DNA of 64,000 bases from Streptomyces hoynatensis (GTDB lineage: Bacteria > Actinomycetota > Actinomycetes > Streptomycetales > Streptomycetaceae), in NCBI RefSeq assembly GCF_003626535.1, contig NZ_RBAL01000003.1:248001-312000 (forward strand). The letters run 5' to 3'. Below, piece by piece: positions 26,696 through 35,223 of the stretch (position 1 is its first letter; every line of letters begins with the position of its first letter). The notes below the pieces were generated by a model. The model had not been told where the DNA came from, did not search any database, and saw only the letters and a list, made by a program, of their open reading frames with translations. Both the position numbers and the translations under genes were made by a program.

Positions 26696-26714
26696 GCCAC
26701 GGGATTCTACGGGC

Positions 26715-27503
26715 TCACTCGTCCCACACCGGCGGGGCGAGCTCGGGCCGCTTCGGCGCCCGGCCGTCGCCGGTGGAACGGCCGGTCAGCCGCCGCCCGA
26801 TCCAGGGCAGCAGGTGCTCCCTGGCGAACCTGAGGTCGGCGGTGCGCCTGGCGTACCAGCCGGCGGGCACCGCCTGGGGCAGCGGCTCGTCCCAGTCGAA
26901 CCTGGCCGGCAGGCCGAGCCCCTGCCAGACCGCCTCGGCGACCCTGCGGTGGCCCTCCGCCGTCAGATGCAGCCGGTCCTCCGCCCACAGCCGCGGGTCG
27001 CCCAGCGCCCGGGAGGAGAAGAGGTCGACCACCAGCGCGCCGTGCCTGGCCCCGAGTTCGTCGATGAAGGCGAAGAGGCGCTCCATCCTGCCGCGGTAGC
27101 GCTCCAGCACGGGACCGCGCCGCCCCGGGCTGCGCATGAGCACCAACTGCTTGCAGTTCGGGGCGAGTTCGGCCACGGAGCGTTCGAGGAGGCCGCAGAT
27201 GAGGCCGAGGTCGCAGCGGGGGCGCAGCACGTCGTTGAGCCCGCCGACCAGCGTCACCAGGTCCGCGCCCATCGCGGCGGCGGCCGGGACCTGGTCCTCG
27301 GCGATCTGCCGGATCAGCTTGCCCCGCACCGCGAGGTTGGCGTACGTGAACCCCTCCGTGCGCCCGGCGAGGCGCTGGGCCAGGAGGTCGGCCCAGCCGC
27401 GGTAGGTGCCGTCCGGCCTGGCGTCGGACATGCCCTCGGTGAAGGAGTCGCCCAAGGCGACGAAGCTGGCGAAACCAGGTGCGTTGTCCATCTCGGCGTC
27501 CAT
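26715..27503 (-). CDS. SGNH/GDSL hydrolase family protein
   Basis: 262 residues, no signal peptide, so probably cytoplasmic. All four blocks are seen: GDSFTEG (nucleophile Ser), the block II Gly in NLAVRGK, GGLNDV (block III Asn) and DRLHLTAEGH (block V Asp and His). It is an esterase or lipase-like enzyme, similar to the many cytosolic SGNH proteins of Streptomyces that act on acyl or acetyl esters. The C-terminal 40 residues are basic. TAGCAT lies nine bases before the ATG. Nineteen bases separate its stop from the purB start, but each has its own promoter. Confidence 0.9.
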   Translation of the reverse strand: MDAEMDNAPGFASFVALGDSFTEGMSDARPDGTYRGWADLLAQRLAGRTEGFTYANLAVRGKLIRQIAEDQVPAAAAMGADLVTLVGGLNDVLRPRCDLGLICGLLERSVAELAPNCKQLVLMRSPGRRGPVLERYRGRMERLFAFIDELGARHGALVVDLFSSRALGDPRLWAEDRLHLTAEGHRRVAEAVWQGLGLPARFDWDEPLPQAVPAGWYARRTADLRFAREHLLPWIGRRLTGRSTGDGRAPKRPELAPPVWDE

Positions 27504-27584
27504 GTCGGCCTCATGCTAGCGACCCGCGCCGCGCCCCCGGGCCGGCCCTCCCGGCGCCGCGTCGGGGGCGCGGCCCGCCCGCGG

Positions 27585-28847
27585 TCACCTGCGGCGCCCG
27601 AGCGCGGCGACCCCGGCCGCCGCGGCCGCGAGCAGCCCGGCCAGCGCGGCGGCGAGCGGGGCGATCCCGGCGCCGGTGAGGGCGGAGGCGGCCTGCGGCC
27701 CGAGGCTGCCGCCGAGGAAGAGCACGAAGGTGTAGACGGAGACCGCGGTCACCCGGTCCTCGCCCGCCCTGCCGCCAATGGTCTCGACCATTCCCGAGGC
27801 GGCGAGTCCGCTCCCGGCCACGAAGGCGTTCAGCAGCAGCGCGAGCCCCACCGTTCCCGGTTCGAGTGCGGCGATGAGCAGGGCCGCGACGGCGGCCAGC
27901 GCGAGGGCGCCGCCGGTGCGGGCGAGGCCGGAGAAGCGGCGCAGCACGGGGGCCAGCAGGGGCAGGGCGAGGATCGCGGGCAGCGCCGCCGCCCGCAGGG
28001 CGAGGAGGGCGCCGGCGTCCCCGGCGGCGCCGCTGAGCTGGAGCCCGGTGTAGAGGGCCACGAAGGAGCCCAGGATCACCGGGGTGACGGCGTAGAGCGG
28101 CAGCAGCCTGCGGGAGACGAGCAGGCGCGGCATCGAGCGGTAGGCCCGCGACAGGGCGGCCGTGGCGGCGGGCGGCGGGTCGGCGAGCATCACGCGGGCC
28201 AGCAGGGCGGAGGCCAGCGCGAAGGCGGCGGCGAAGACCAGGAAGACGGCCCGCCAGCCGTAGTGGCCGGCCACCGTTTGGGCGCTCAGCTGGCCGGCGA
28301 CGGCCGAGGCGAGGAAGGCGCTGATCACCCCGGAGAGCACCAGCGCGCGCCGCCGCGGCTCGATCCGTTCCGCGATGTAGGAGAAGGCGGCGGGGGCGAA
28401 GGCCGCGGTCGTCAGCCCCTGGAGGACCCGCAGCGCGATCCCGGCGGGCAGCCCCGGGGCGGTGGCCACCAGCGCGGTGGTGAGGGCGGTCGCCGCCGTT
28501 CCGGACACGATGACCCGGCGCCGCCCGAAGCGGTCGGAGAGCGGGCCGAAGAGCAGGAAGCCGGTGGCGTACCCGAAGCCGAAGGCGCTGGCGAACCAGG
28601 TCATCGCGGACTGCGGGGCGTGCCAGGCGCGCCCCATGCCCGCCAGCAGCGGGATGGCCCCGTACAGCTGCCCCGTGGCCAGGAGCGCGGTGAGGGCGAA
28701 CACCGCGAGGGTGGCGCCGGTGGGCGCGTACCCCTGGGCAGGGCGGGAGGGGGCGGGCGAGAGCGGGGCGGCGGGGCCCGTCGAGGGTGCCGACGGCGCC
28801 GAGGGCGCGGCGGGCGAGGTCGCCAACTGAATGGTTGTTTGGCTCAT
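27585..28847 (-). CDS. MFS transporter
   Basis: 420 residues, 12 predicted membrane spans, preceded by a 40-residue Pro/Ser/Ala-rich cytoplasmic leader. Motif A between spans 2 and 3 reads GPLSDRFGRRRV. It resembles small-molecule exporters of the Bcr/AraJ kind. The ATG is seven bases after a TTTACT box whose -35 is a perfect TTGACA on the minus strand, and the twin operator at 28865-28895 lies between them and the divergent tetR. It is therefore expected to be repressed by that TetR until the exported compound appears. The substrate cannot be told. Confidence 0.92.
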   Translation of the reverse strand: MSQTTIQLATSPAAPSAPSAPSTGPAAPLSPAPSRPAQGYAPTGATLAVFALTALLATGQLYGAIPLLAGMGRAWHAPQSAMTWFASAFGFGYATGFLLFGPLSDRFGRRRVIVSGTAATALTTALVATAPGLPAGIALRVLQGLTTAAFAPAAFSYIAERIEPRRRALVLSGVISAFLASAVAGQLSAQTVAGHYGWRAVFLVFAAAFALASALLARVMLADPPPAATAALSRAYRSMPRLLVSRRLLPLYAVTPVILGSFVALYTGLQLSGAAGDAGALLALRAAALPAILALPLLAPVLRRFSGLARTGGALALAAVAALLIAALEPGTVGLALLLNAFVAGSGLAASGMVETIGGRAGEDRVTAVSVYTFVLFLGGSLGPQAASALTGAGIAPLAAALAGLLAAAAAGVAALGRRR

Positions 28848-28864
28848 GGCGAGGAGTAAAGCAA

Positions 28865-28895
28865 CCAACCGGTTGGGTGTCAACCAACCGGTTGG
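28865..28895. promoter_or_regulatory. Twin palindromic operator between MFS and tetR genes
   Basis: Two perfect copies of CCAACCGGTTGG (28865-28876 and 28884-28895), 19 bp apart centre to centre. They lie between the -35 and -10 of the MFS promoter and next to the tetR promoter (TACACT, six bases before its ATG). This is a textbook divergent TetR-exporter control region, with two dimers likely to bind on nearly the same face. Confidence 0.85.
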
Positions 28896-28913
28896 ACGGG
28901 ATACACTCGCTCC

Positions 28914-29603
28914 ATGCCGCGCGACACCTCCTCGACCAGAGCCGCCCTCCTCGCCGCCGCCCGGGGCGAATTCGCCGCCCACGGGATCGCCGGGGCCAGA
29001 GTCGACCGGATCGCGGAGGCCGCGGGGGTCAACAAGGAGCGGATCTACGGGCACTTCGGCAGCAAGGAGAAGCTCTTCGACGCCGTGATGGAGGAGGTGC
29101 TCGCCGAGGTGCTCCGCCTGGTGTCCCCGCCGGCCCCGGCCCCGCGGTCCGGGGAGGGGGAGCAGGAGCCGGGGAAGGACGCGGGGGAGGGAACGGCCCC
29201 GGGCCCGGGGCGGATCGCGGGCGTCGGCGACATCGGCGACTACGTGGCCCGCATCTACGACCACCACCGCGGCAACCCGGAGCTGATGCGGCTGATCCTG
29301 TGGGAGGCCCTCCACTACGGGGGCGCCCGCGAGGCGAGCGCGCGCCGCCACGGGCACTACCGCGCCAAGCTGGAGGCGCTGGCCGCCGCCCTGGGGCGCG
29401 AGGCGGACGCCGAGGTGGGCCGCGTCCTGCTGACGGTCTGCGGCCTGGGGGTATGGCCGAGCGCCGTCCCGCAGCTCGCCGACCTGGTTCTCGGGCCGGA
29501 GGCGGCGGCCGACTCGGACGCCATGCGCGCGCACGTCGTGGCCGTCGCCCGCGCCGCGTTCGGTCCGGGACAGGGCCACGGCCGGGAGAGCGGCGGCACG
29601 TAG
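28914..29603 (+). CDS. TetR family transcriptional regulator
   Basis: 229 residues. N-terminal TetR_N domain (residues 5-55): ALLAAARGEFAAHGIAGARVDRIAEAAGVNKERIYGHFGSKEKLFDAVM, the recognition helix being VNKERIYGHF. A low-complexity insert rich in Glu, Gly and Pro (about 75-100) separates it from the ligand domain with YVARIYDHHRGNPELMRLI. Leaderless start six bases after TACACT. It should repress itself and the divergent MFS gene through the twin palindrome. Confidence 0.93.
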   Translation: MPRDTSSTRAALLAAARGEFAAHGIAGARVDRIAEAAGVNKERIYGHFGSKEKLFDAVMEEVLAEVLRLVSPPAPAPRSGEGEQEPGKDAGEGTAPGPGRIAGVGDIGDYVARIYDHHRGNPELMRLILWEALHYGGAREASARRHGHYRAKLEALAAALGREADAEVGRVLLTVCGLGVWPSAVPQLADLVLGPEAAADSDAMRAHVVAVARAAFGPGQGHGRESGGT

Positions 29604-29624
29604 AGTGCGGGCGGGAGGTTGCCG

Positions 29625-31856
29625 ATGTCAGAGGCGGGACCCGAGGCCACGCTGTTCGACGCCGTCGACGCGCTCGTCGAGCGGCGCGGCGCGCTGCCCG
29701 CGCCGCCGGAGCGCGCGCGCCTCAGGAGGGCCCACGGCCTGAGCCTGGAGGAGGTCGCCGCGGCGCTGCGGGTCCGGGCCGCGACGGTGCGAAACTGGGA
29801 GTCGGGCCGCAGCGAGCCGCGCCCGCCCCAGCGCGAGGCGTACGCGCGCCTGCTCAGCCGCCTTGCTCCGCTCCACCCCAGGGACGAGTCCGCCACGGCC
29901 CCCGCCGTACCGGCCGCCGCCGACGGCCCCGCCGCCCCACCGCCCGCCGCGCCCGCGGGACCTGCCGCCACCCCGCCCGCCTCCGCGCCCGCACCCGCTT
30001 CCGCCGCCCCGCCCGTCCCCGCCACCGCGCCGCCCGCCCCCGCGCCGCCCGCCGGCGCGGCCGTCCCACCGGCGCGTTCGGCCGCCGCCCCCGCCGAGGA
30101 GGCGGCCCGCCCCGAGGAGGCGGCCGTGGGGCCGGCGAAGGCCGCGGCCGGCGGTGCCGAGGAGGCGGCGGCCGTCGCGGGCCGGCCGGCCCCGGCCGAG
30201 CGGGCGCGGGCGGCCGCGGCGGGGGAGCGGGGCGCCTTCCCCGCGGGCCCCCTCGCCGTGCTCGACGGCGAGGGCGCCGCGCACCTGGCCGACGGCGGCC
30301 GGCTCGCCTGCCCCGCGGCGACCGTCGCGCAGCTCGCCGAGTGGGCCCTCGCCGCCGGTCTCGGCCAGGAGCGGCTGCACCGCGCGGGGCGCGACGCCGA
30401 CCCGCTCGTGGTGCTGACCGGGCCCGCCGCACAACGCCTCGGGCTTCCGGCCGAGTTGGCCGATCGCCGCGGGCTGCGGCTGCCCGCGGACCACCCCGTG
30501 GTGCGCGACCTGACCGCCGCGGGCTGGCGGCTGACCCGGCGTGGCTTCGGCCCCTGGGCCCGGGTCTACCGGCCGGTGGAGGCCCACGGCACCCGGCGCT
30601 GCGTGCAGCTCGCCGTGCTGCCCTGGGACGCCCTGGACGCGCGGGCCTGGGCGGGCGCCGCGGAGCTGCCCCCCGCCGAACTCGCCCGCGTGCTCGGCAT
30701 CTACGCCCGCCGCGTGCTCACCCCCCGCGGCTCCACCGCGGTCAACGGCCTGGAGCTGATGACGGCGCTCCGCCCGCCGACCCGCGCGGTGCGCACCGAG
30801 GAGGGCGGGTGGGTGCCGGGCCCGGTCCCCGGCTCGCTGGCCTCGCCGGTGGACCCGGCGCCGCCCGAGGCGCCCGCGGAGCACCCCGTCGCGCGGGGCC
30901 GCGCCGCGGGGGAGGTGCTCGACGAGGAGGCGTACGACTGGGTCCGCGACCCGGAGTCGCTGACCGACGCCGAGTGCGAGCGCAGCCACGTCGTCGGCCT
31001 CGACGTCAACATGGCCTTCGCCGCCGCCGCCAACCGGCTCACCGTCGGCCTCGGCGAGCCGGTGCACACCGACGGGCCGCGCTTCGACCGGAGGCTGCCC
31101 GCCTGCTGGCTCGTGGACCTCTCGCACGTGGCGACGGACCCGCGCCTGCCCTCGCCCTTCACCCCCACCGGCGAGCGCCCCACGGGCCCGGCCTGGTACG
31201 CCACCCCGACCGTCGCCTACGCCGTCGAACTCGGCTACGAGGTGCGGCCCCTGGAGGCGTGGCTGCGCCCGGAGAGCGGCCCCTACCTCGACCCCTGGTA
31301 CGGGCGGCTGCGCGACGCCTACCTCGCCACCATGGCCGACCTCGGCGTCACCCGGGACCTCGACGAGGCCGGGTTCCTGGCGGCGATGGCCCGCCACCGG
31401 AGCGCCGACCCCGGCCTGGCGGCCGTGCTCACCGCGATCAAGGCCACCGTGAAGGGCGGCATCGGCAAGCTGCGCGAGCGCCCGCAGGGCCGCGGCTACC
31501 GGCCGGGCGAACGCTGGCCCGCCCTGGACCGCCCCACCTGGCGGCCGGACATCCGCGCCGCCGTCGTCTCGGCCGCCCGGATCAACATGCACCGCAAGAT
31601 GACCAGGATGGCCGCCGCCGGCCGGTACCCCCTCGCGGTCCTCTCCGACTGCGTCGTCTACCCCAGCCCGGGCCCCTCCCCGCTGGACGTGCTGCCGCGC
31701 GATCCGGCCACGGGCGGGCCGCTGCCCGGCGCGTTCCGCCTGGGCGTGTCCCCCGGGATGGTGAAGGCCGAGGGCAGCAGGCCGTTCCTGTGGGCGGCGG
31801 AGCTGCTCGACGCCGGGCACAACCCGGCCCGGCACCTCAAGGACGGCGAGCCCTGA
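29625..31856 (+). CDS. tap: Telomere-associated protein Tap homologue
   Basis: 743 residues. In Streptomyces, Tap binds the telomere 3' overhang and recruits the terminal protein Tpg to patch linear chromosome ends. The N-terminus (TLFDAVDALVERR..., then the Xre-like helix-turn-helix SLEEVAAALRVRAATVRNWESG and RPPQREAYARLL) is the Tap signature. An Ala/Pro/Glu-rich linker of about 120 residues follows. The rest contains segments like family-B polymerase motifs: GLDVNMAF (A), KATVKGGIGK (B) and LSDCVVY (C). ATG 29625 has GGAGG six bases upstream, and -10-like TAGAGT overlaps the tetR stop. The usual downstream partner tpg is absent; an IS-like end lies there instead. Confidence 0.88.
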   Translation: MSEAGPEATLFDAVDALVERRGALPAPPERARLRRAHGLSLEEVAAALRVRAATVRNWESGRSEPRPPQREAYARLLSRLAPLHPRDESATAPAVPAAADGPAAPPPAAPAGPAATPPASAPAPASAAPPVPATAPPAPAPPAGAAVPPARSAAAPAEEAARPEEAAVGPAKAAAGGAEEAAAVAGRPAPAERARAAAAGERGAFPAGPLAVLDGEGAAHLADGGRLACPAATVAQLAEWALAAGLGQERLHRAGRDADPLVVLTGPAAQRLGLPAELADRRGLRLPADHPVVRDLTAAGWRLTRRGFGPWARVYRPVEAHGTRRCVQLAVLPWDALDARAWAGAAELPPAELARVLGIYARRVLTPRGSTAVNGLELMTALRPPTRAVRTEEGGWVPGPVPGSLASPVDPAPPEAPAEHPVARGRAAGEVLDEEAYDWVRDPESLTDAECERSHVVGLDVNMAFAAAANRLTVGLGEPVHTDGPRFDRRLPACWLVDLSHVATDPRLPSPFTPTGERPTGPAWYATPTVAYAVELGYEVRPLEAWLRPESGPYLDPWYGRLRDAYLATMADLGVTRDLDEAGFLAAMARHRSADPGLAAVLTAIKATVKGGIGKLRERPQGRGYRPGERWPALDRPTWRPDIRAAVVSAARINMHRKMTRMAAAGRYPLAVLSDCVVYPSPGPSPLDVLPRDPATGGPLPGAFRLGVSPGMVKAEGSRPFLWAAELLDAGHNPARHLKDGEP

Positions 31857-31904
31857 GGCCCCCCAGGCCCGCCGCCGGCGCCCGCCGCGGCCTCCGGTCC
31901 CCTG

Positions 31905-32169
31905 CAGCCTGATCCAGTGCGGGACCCTGGGCGTTCACGCCCGGGAGGAAGCGCTTCCCTAGATCGGGGTGACCCGCACGGAGCTGCGGGGTCGTTGCCC
32001 ACGCCGGCCGGAACGCTTCCCGCAACATCGCCCACCGCGGCGAGCGCGTGGGGAACGCGGGGCGTGGGTCACGCGTCCCTGCCACCCCATAGGAGCGTCT
32101 GGACGGAGGAGTCAACCCGGCAGCCGGCTGGGCACTACCTCCAAGCCCGGCCCTTCAGGGCCGGGTCAC
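31905..32169. mobile_element. IS200/IS605-like right end / omega-RNA-like remnant
   Basis: The 310 bases between tap and the next gene hold no gene but several short stem-loops (for example GGGCGTTCACGCCC near 31928) and end in CCTCCAAG plus a perfect hairpin: CCCGGCCC (32146-32153), TTCA loop, GGGCCGGG (32158-32165), then TCAC. This layout, including the TTCA-type loop in a right-end hairpin followed by TCAC/TCAA, is that of IS200/IS605 right ends, where TnpB guide RNAs also terminate. No tnpA or tnpB remains. Alternative: simply the terminator of the facing gene. Confidence 0.4.
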
Positions 32170-32965
32170 GTCGACAGGTGGCGGAGCGTGTAGGCCGCAT
32201 CGGCATAGGCGCCTCCCTGCAGGCCGTTGCCCGCCGTCCCCTCCGCCGGTATGCCTGCCGCGAAGTCCTCCGCGTCGTCCACGGGCGTGTACCCCAGCGC
32301 CGTCCCCGCCTCGATGTCCCAGTAGCGGCGGGTGTTGGCGGAGACGGCGTACAGAGCGGCGAAGCGGACGCCGGGAGCGGTGAGAGCCGCACGGACGAAA
32401 CCGAGGCAGTCGCGAGGACTGAGCCAGGTCGCCAGATGACGGACCTCGGTGGGCGCCTCCTCGAAGCTGCCGATGCGCAGGCACACCACGGACAGGCCGA
32501 ACTTGTCCGCATACAGCCGCCCCAGTGCCTCGACGGCGACCTTGCTCACCCCGTAAAGACCGTCCGGGCGCGGCGGCATCCCGGGCGTCACGGTCTGCGC
32601 GACCGGATAGCAGCCGGTGAGGCGATTGCTGCTCGCGAGAACCACCCGCCCCACCCCCTGCCGGCGCGCCCCCTCCAGCACGTGGTGCGTCGCCTGGACA
32701 TTGCCCTCCAGCAGGTCGGCAAGCGGCGCCTCGTCCGGGACCCGCCCAGATGCACCACCGCATCCGCCCCCTGAAGGGCCGCGGTCACCGCCGCGCCGTC
32801 CCGCAGGTCGAGCTGCCGCACCTCCTCGGCCGGTGCCTGCGCGGCGAGGGCGACGCGATCGACCAGCACCAGGCGCTCCGCCCGGCCGCGCAGGCCGGCC
32901 CGCACCGCCGACCCGACGCGCCCGGCGGCGCCGGTGATCACCACAGTCCCCAGACTCGTTTCCAT
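32166..32965 (-). pseudogene. Uronate-dehydrogenase-like epimerase, frameshifted
   Basis: An NAD-dependent extended SDR split over two frames. From 32965 one frame gives METSLGTVVITGAAGRVGSAV and on to ADAVVHLGG; the match then jumps to another frame, VPDEAPLADLLEGNVQATHHVLEGA and onward with LASSNRLTGCYP and YGVSK to the end. The break lies at about 32741-32747, in a GGGCGGG run, and is mended by adding one base. The pattern resembles uronate dehydrogenases, which oxidise galacturonate or glucuronate. It may be a true pseudogene or a sequencing error in a G run. The TGA stop coincides with the TCA beside the IS-like hairpin. A GTG at 32974 is an alternative start. Confidence 0.8.
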
Positions 32966-33048
32966 GGCGGCCACTGTGCCTCACCCCACTGACAGCGAGA
33001 CGTGCGGCGGCGCCGTCCGGTGGGCCACGCCCCGGCCGGGGGACGGGC

Positions 33049-33840
33049 TCAGGCCGCGGCCTCGACGGCCGCGGCGAGCAGGGCCGTGGCCTCGTCGACG
33101 GCGGCCGTCAGCGCCCCGGGCCCGGGGCCGAGCCCGGCGAGCAGCCGGTCCACCTCGCGCAGCCCGGCCCGGTCGAGCAGCTTCTTCTCGTTGGTGACCC
33201 ACTCGCCACGGGCGGCCAGGACCGCGTGCGCCGCCTGGCAGGCGGCCGTGGCGATCGCCCCGGCGCAGTCGGCGAGGTGCCCGCGGGCGGCGTGCGCGGA
33301 GCGCGCGTAGGCGAGGGTGGCGCCGGCGTCGCCCCACCAGCGCCTGCGGGCGCTGTGCCGCAGGGGTTCGGGGAAGCGGGGGCGTGGCAGCTCGCCGCGC
33401 AGCACCCGGTTGACGGCCAGTTCGGCCGCGAGGAGGTAGCTGGGGATGCCGGCCAGGTGGAACAGCAGCCGCTCGACGTGGAAACGCCCCTCGGCGGCCT
33501 CGGCGAGCTGGTGCTCCACCTCGTCCAGGTCGCGGTAGTGCACGTCCACGGGACGCTCCTGCACGCGCAGCCATGCGCCCCCGTTGAACAGCCCGCCTCC
33601 CCAGCCGCCGATCTCCGAGACCTCGCCCGGCCAGCCGAGGGCACGCAGGCCGGCGGGGGAGAAGGCGCCGCGGTAGTAGACGGCGAAGTCCCAGTCGCTG
33701 TCCTGGCGGTGTGTGCCGGTGGCCCGCGAGCCGCCGAGGGTGACGGCCCGCACCCCGGGCAGGGAGGCCAGCCGGGAGGCGACGTGGTCGGCGAACGCGG
33801 CGTCCGCGGTCGCCGGCTGGGGTGTGGGTGGCGTCGGCAC
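33049..33840 (-). CDS. Nucleotidyltransferase domain protein
   Basis: 263 residues. Pol-beta-type nucleotidyltransferase: GGSRATGTHRQDSDWDFAVY supplies the GS motif and the DxD metal pair, and VDVHYRDLDEVEHQL supplies the third acidic residue. A helical C-terminal part of about 140 residues follows, similar to DUF4037 or kanamycin-nucleotidyltransferase helpers. Could transfer AMP to an antibiotic, protein or tRNA; the target is unknown. GTG 33840 is six bases after TAGGCT, no ribosome site, so probably leaderless. Confidence 0.85.
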   Translation of the reverse strand: MPTPPTPQPATADAAFADHVASRLASLPGVRAVTLGGSRATGTHRQDSDWDFAVYYRGAFSPAGLRALGWPGEVSEIGGWGGGLFNGGAWLRVQERPVDVHYRDLDEVEHQLAEAAEGRFHVERLLFHLAGIPSYLLAAELAVNRVLRGELPRPRFPEPLRHSARRRWWGDAGATLAYARSAHAARGHLADCAGAIATAACQAAHAVLAARGEWVTNEKKLLDRAGLREVDRLLAGLGPGPGALTAAVDEATALLAAAVEAAA

Positions 33841-33957
33841 GGTGCGAGCCTAGGCCGCCGCCCCGCGCGCCGGCGGCCCGGGGCGGCCCGGGGCGGTCCG
33901 GCGGGCGCCGGGGGGCGGGGTCACCGGTGGCGGCCCCGCCCCCGCCGCTCCGTCCCC

Positions 33958-33984
33958 GAGGCGCCCGAGGCGCCCGAGGCGCCG
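33958..33984. repeat. Tandem 9-bp repeat, three copies
   Basis: GAGGCGCCC three times in a row (last copy ends G), inside the intergenic stretch after the nucleotidyltransferase start. Noncoding as far as I can see. Confidence 0.7.
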
Positions 33985-34007
33985 CCGGGCCCCCGCCGGA
34001 CAGGGGT

Positions 34008-34031
34008 GTGCCCCCGCCGCGGCGGGGGCAC
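34008..34031. terminator. Hairpin terminator after the SLT gene
   Basis: Perfect 24-base palindrome (arms 34008-34018 and 34021-34031 plus a central GC), sixteen bases beyond the stop of the transglycosylase gene. Strong GC-only stem, no T run. Confidence 0.75.
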
Positions 34032-34047
34032 GGGTGGCCGGGTGGCC

Positions 34048-34782
34048 TCAGTACGCGCTGTTGACGTTGTCCATCGAGCCGTACCGGTCGGCGGCGTAGT
34101 TGCAGGCCGCGACGATGTTGGCCACCGGGTCGTAGAGGTCCCACGAGGTCCCCTCGACGTGGTAGCGGTTGAAGGTCGGCTGGATGACCTGGAGCAGGCC
34201 CTTGGAGGGCACGCCGTTCTTGGCGTTGATGTCCCACAGGTTGATGGCCCGCGGGTTACCGCTGGACTCCCGCATGATGTTGCGGTGGATGCCCTCGTAG
34301 GAGCCGGGGATGTCGTGCTGCTTCATGATCGCGAGCGCCTCCCTGATCCAGCCGTCGAGGTTGTCCGGGTACTCCGGCTTCGGGTCGCTCGCCTCGGGCG
34401 CCGTCGTCTGGGCCGGCTTCGGGGCCTCGGACTCCTGCTGGGCGGGCTGCTCGGCCGGCCGGCTGGACTGGGCCCTGGTGGTGGAGGGCTCGCTGTCCGT
34501 GGTCTGTGCCGGGGCATCGCGCAGGGAGGTCTGGCTGCCGCCTATGCCGTCGCGCACCGTCTGGGTCTGGCCGGTGCCCGCCTCGGTGCTGAAGGCGACG
34601 GAGGAGGCGGTATGGCTGGCCACCGGGGCGGGCGCCGTCGTCGCCTGGGGCGACGTGGCGGCGGAGGCCTGACCCGGGACGAGCGAGACTGCCACAGCCG
34701 CGGCCCCAGCCGTAAGGACACCGGCGATGGAGAGCTTGCGGGCCTTGCTCTGGCGGGTGCCAGGAGCATTGGTCGCGGTCAA
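34048..34782 (-). CDS. Secreted transglycosylase SLT-domain protein
   Basis: Peptidoglycan-cleaving enzyme exported to the cell wall. 244 residues: a Sec signal peptide (KARKLSIAGVLTAGAAAVAVSLVPGQASA), a Ser/Thr/Gln/Pro-rich linker of about 100 residues, and a C-terminal lysozyme-like domain with RNIMRESSGNP (catalytic Glu), then SKGLLQVIQPTF and ACNYAADRYGS. The start is a TTG at 34782 with GAGGTG about nine bases upstream; no ATG or GTG fits. Promoter at 34838-34866. The domain is short (about 95 residues), as in other Streptomyces SLT proteins. Confidence 0.9.
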   Translation of the reverse strand: MTATNAPGTRQSKARKLSIAGVLTAGAAAVAVSLVPGQASAATSPQATTAPAPVASHTASSVAFSTEAGTGQTQTVRDGIGGSQTSLRDAPAQTTDSEPSTTRAQSSRPAEQPAQQESEAPKPAQTTAPEASDPKPEYPDNLDGWIREALAIMKQHDIPGSYEGIHRNIMRESSGNPRAINLWDINAKNGVPSKGLLQVIQPTFNRYHVEGTSWDLYDPVANIVAACNYAADRYGSMDNVNSAY

Positions 34783-34837
34783 TGGATTCGCACCTCGTTC
34801 GGAGTAGGAGAAAGTGCCGCGAATGCGACGTCGGCCA

Positions 34838-34866
34838 TTGTTAGCGGCTGCCGCGCGGCCCGACAA
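34838..34866 (-). promoter_or_regulatory. Promoter of the SLT gene
   Basis: On the minus strand TTGTCG (34866-34861), 17 bases, then TAACAA (34843-34838). The leader is about 50 bases. The neighbourhood (34800-34900) is notably richer in A/T than the rest. I looked for a c-di-AMP (ydaO) riboswitch, common before such genes, and did not see its conserved blocks. Confidence 0.5.
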
Positions 34867-35194
34867 AGGTCTAAACCACGATCGGGTGCCGTAGCCGCGG
34901 AGCCGCCGCGGGCGGCCAGTCCTGGCCCCGGCGCGGGCCTGCGCCGCCCGGGCTCCGCTATCGGGCTTCGTACGTGATCTGTGCCATATGCCTCGCCTCA
35001 CAGCGCGGGCCCGCCGATCTCGCCCAGCGCGAGGAGGGGGTGACGCGGCGCGGTCGGACCGGCCTGGGATCCCGTGCGCGGGCGGGGCGCGGGCCCGTGC
35101 GGGGCGGGTGCGGGCGTGGGTGCGGGGAGCGGTGGTGCGGCCGGGTGCGGGGCCGGGCGGGGTCGTGCGGCCTTGTGGCGTGAGCGGAATTCGT

Positions 35195-35223
35195 TTGACT
35201 AGACAGACCTGTCTGTTTAGTGT
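35195..35223 (+). promoter_or_regulatory. MFS promoter with TetR operator in its spacer
   Basis: TTGACT (35195-35200), 17 bases, TAGTGT (35218-35223). The spacer holds ACAGAC-CT-GTCTGT (35203-35216), nearly symmetrical out to 20 bp. A repressor bound here would sit exactly between -35 and -10. The leader to the MFS ATG is about 137 bases; the remainder of 34870-35190 shows no supportable gene. Confidence 0.8.

Noticed and set aside
34786..34960. Possible c-di-AMP (ydaO) riboswitch before the SLT gene
   Set aside because: These genes often have one, but the conserved riboswitch blocks were not found; only an ordinary promoter is visible.
34958..34990. Nine-codon peptide MAQITYEAR with GAGGCGAGG upstream
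   Set aside because: Ribosome site too close to the ATG and no family known; too short to call.
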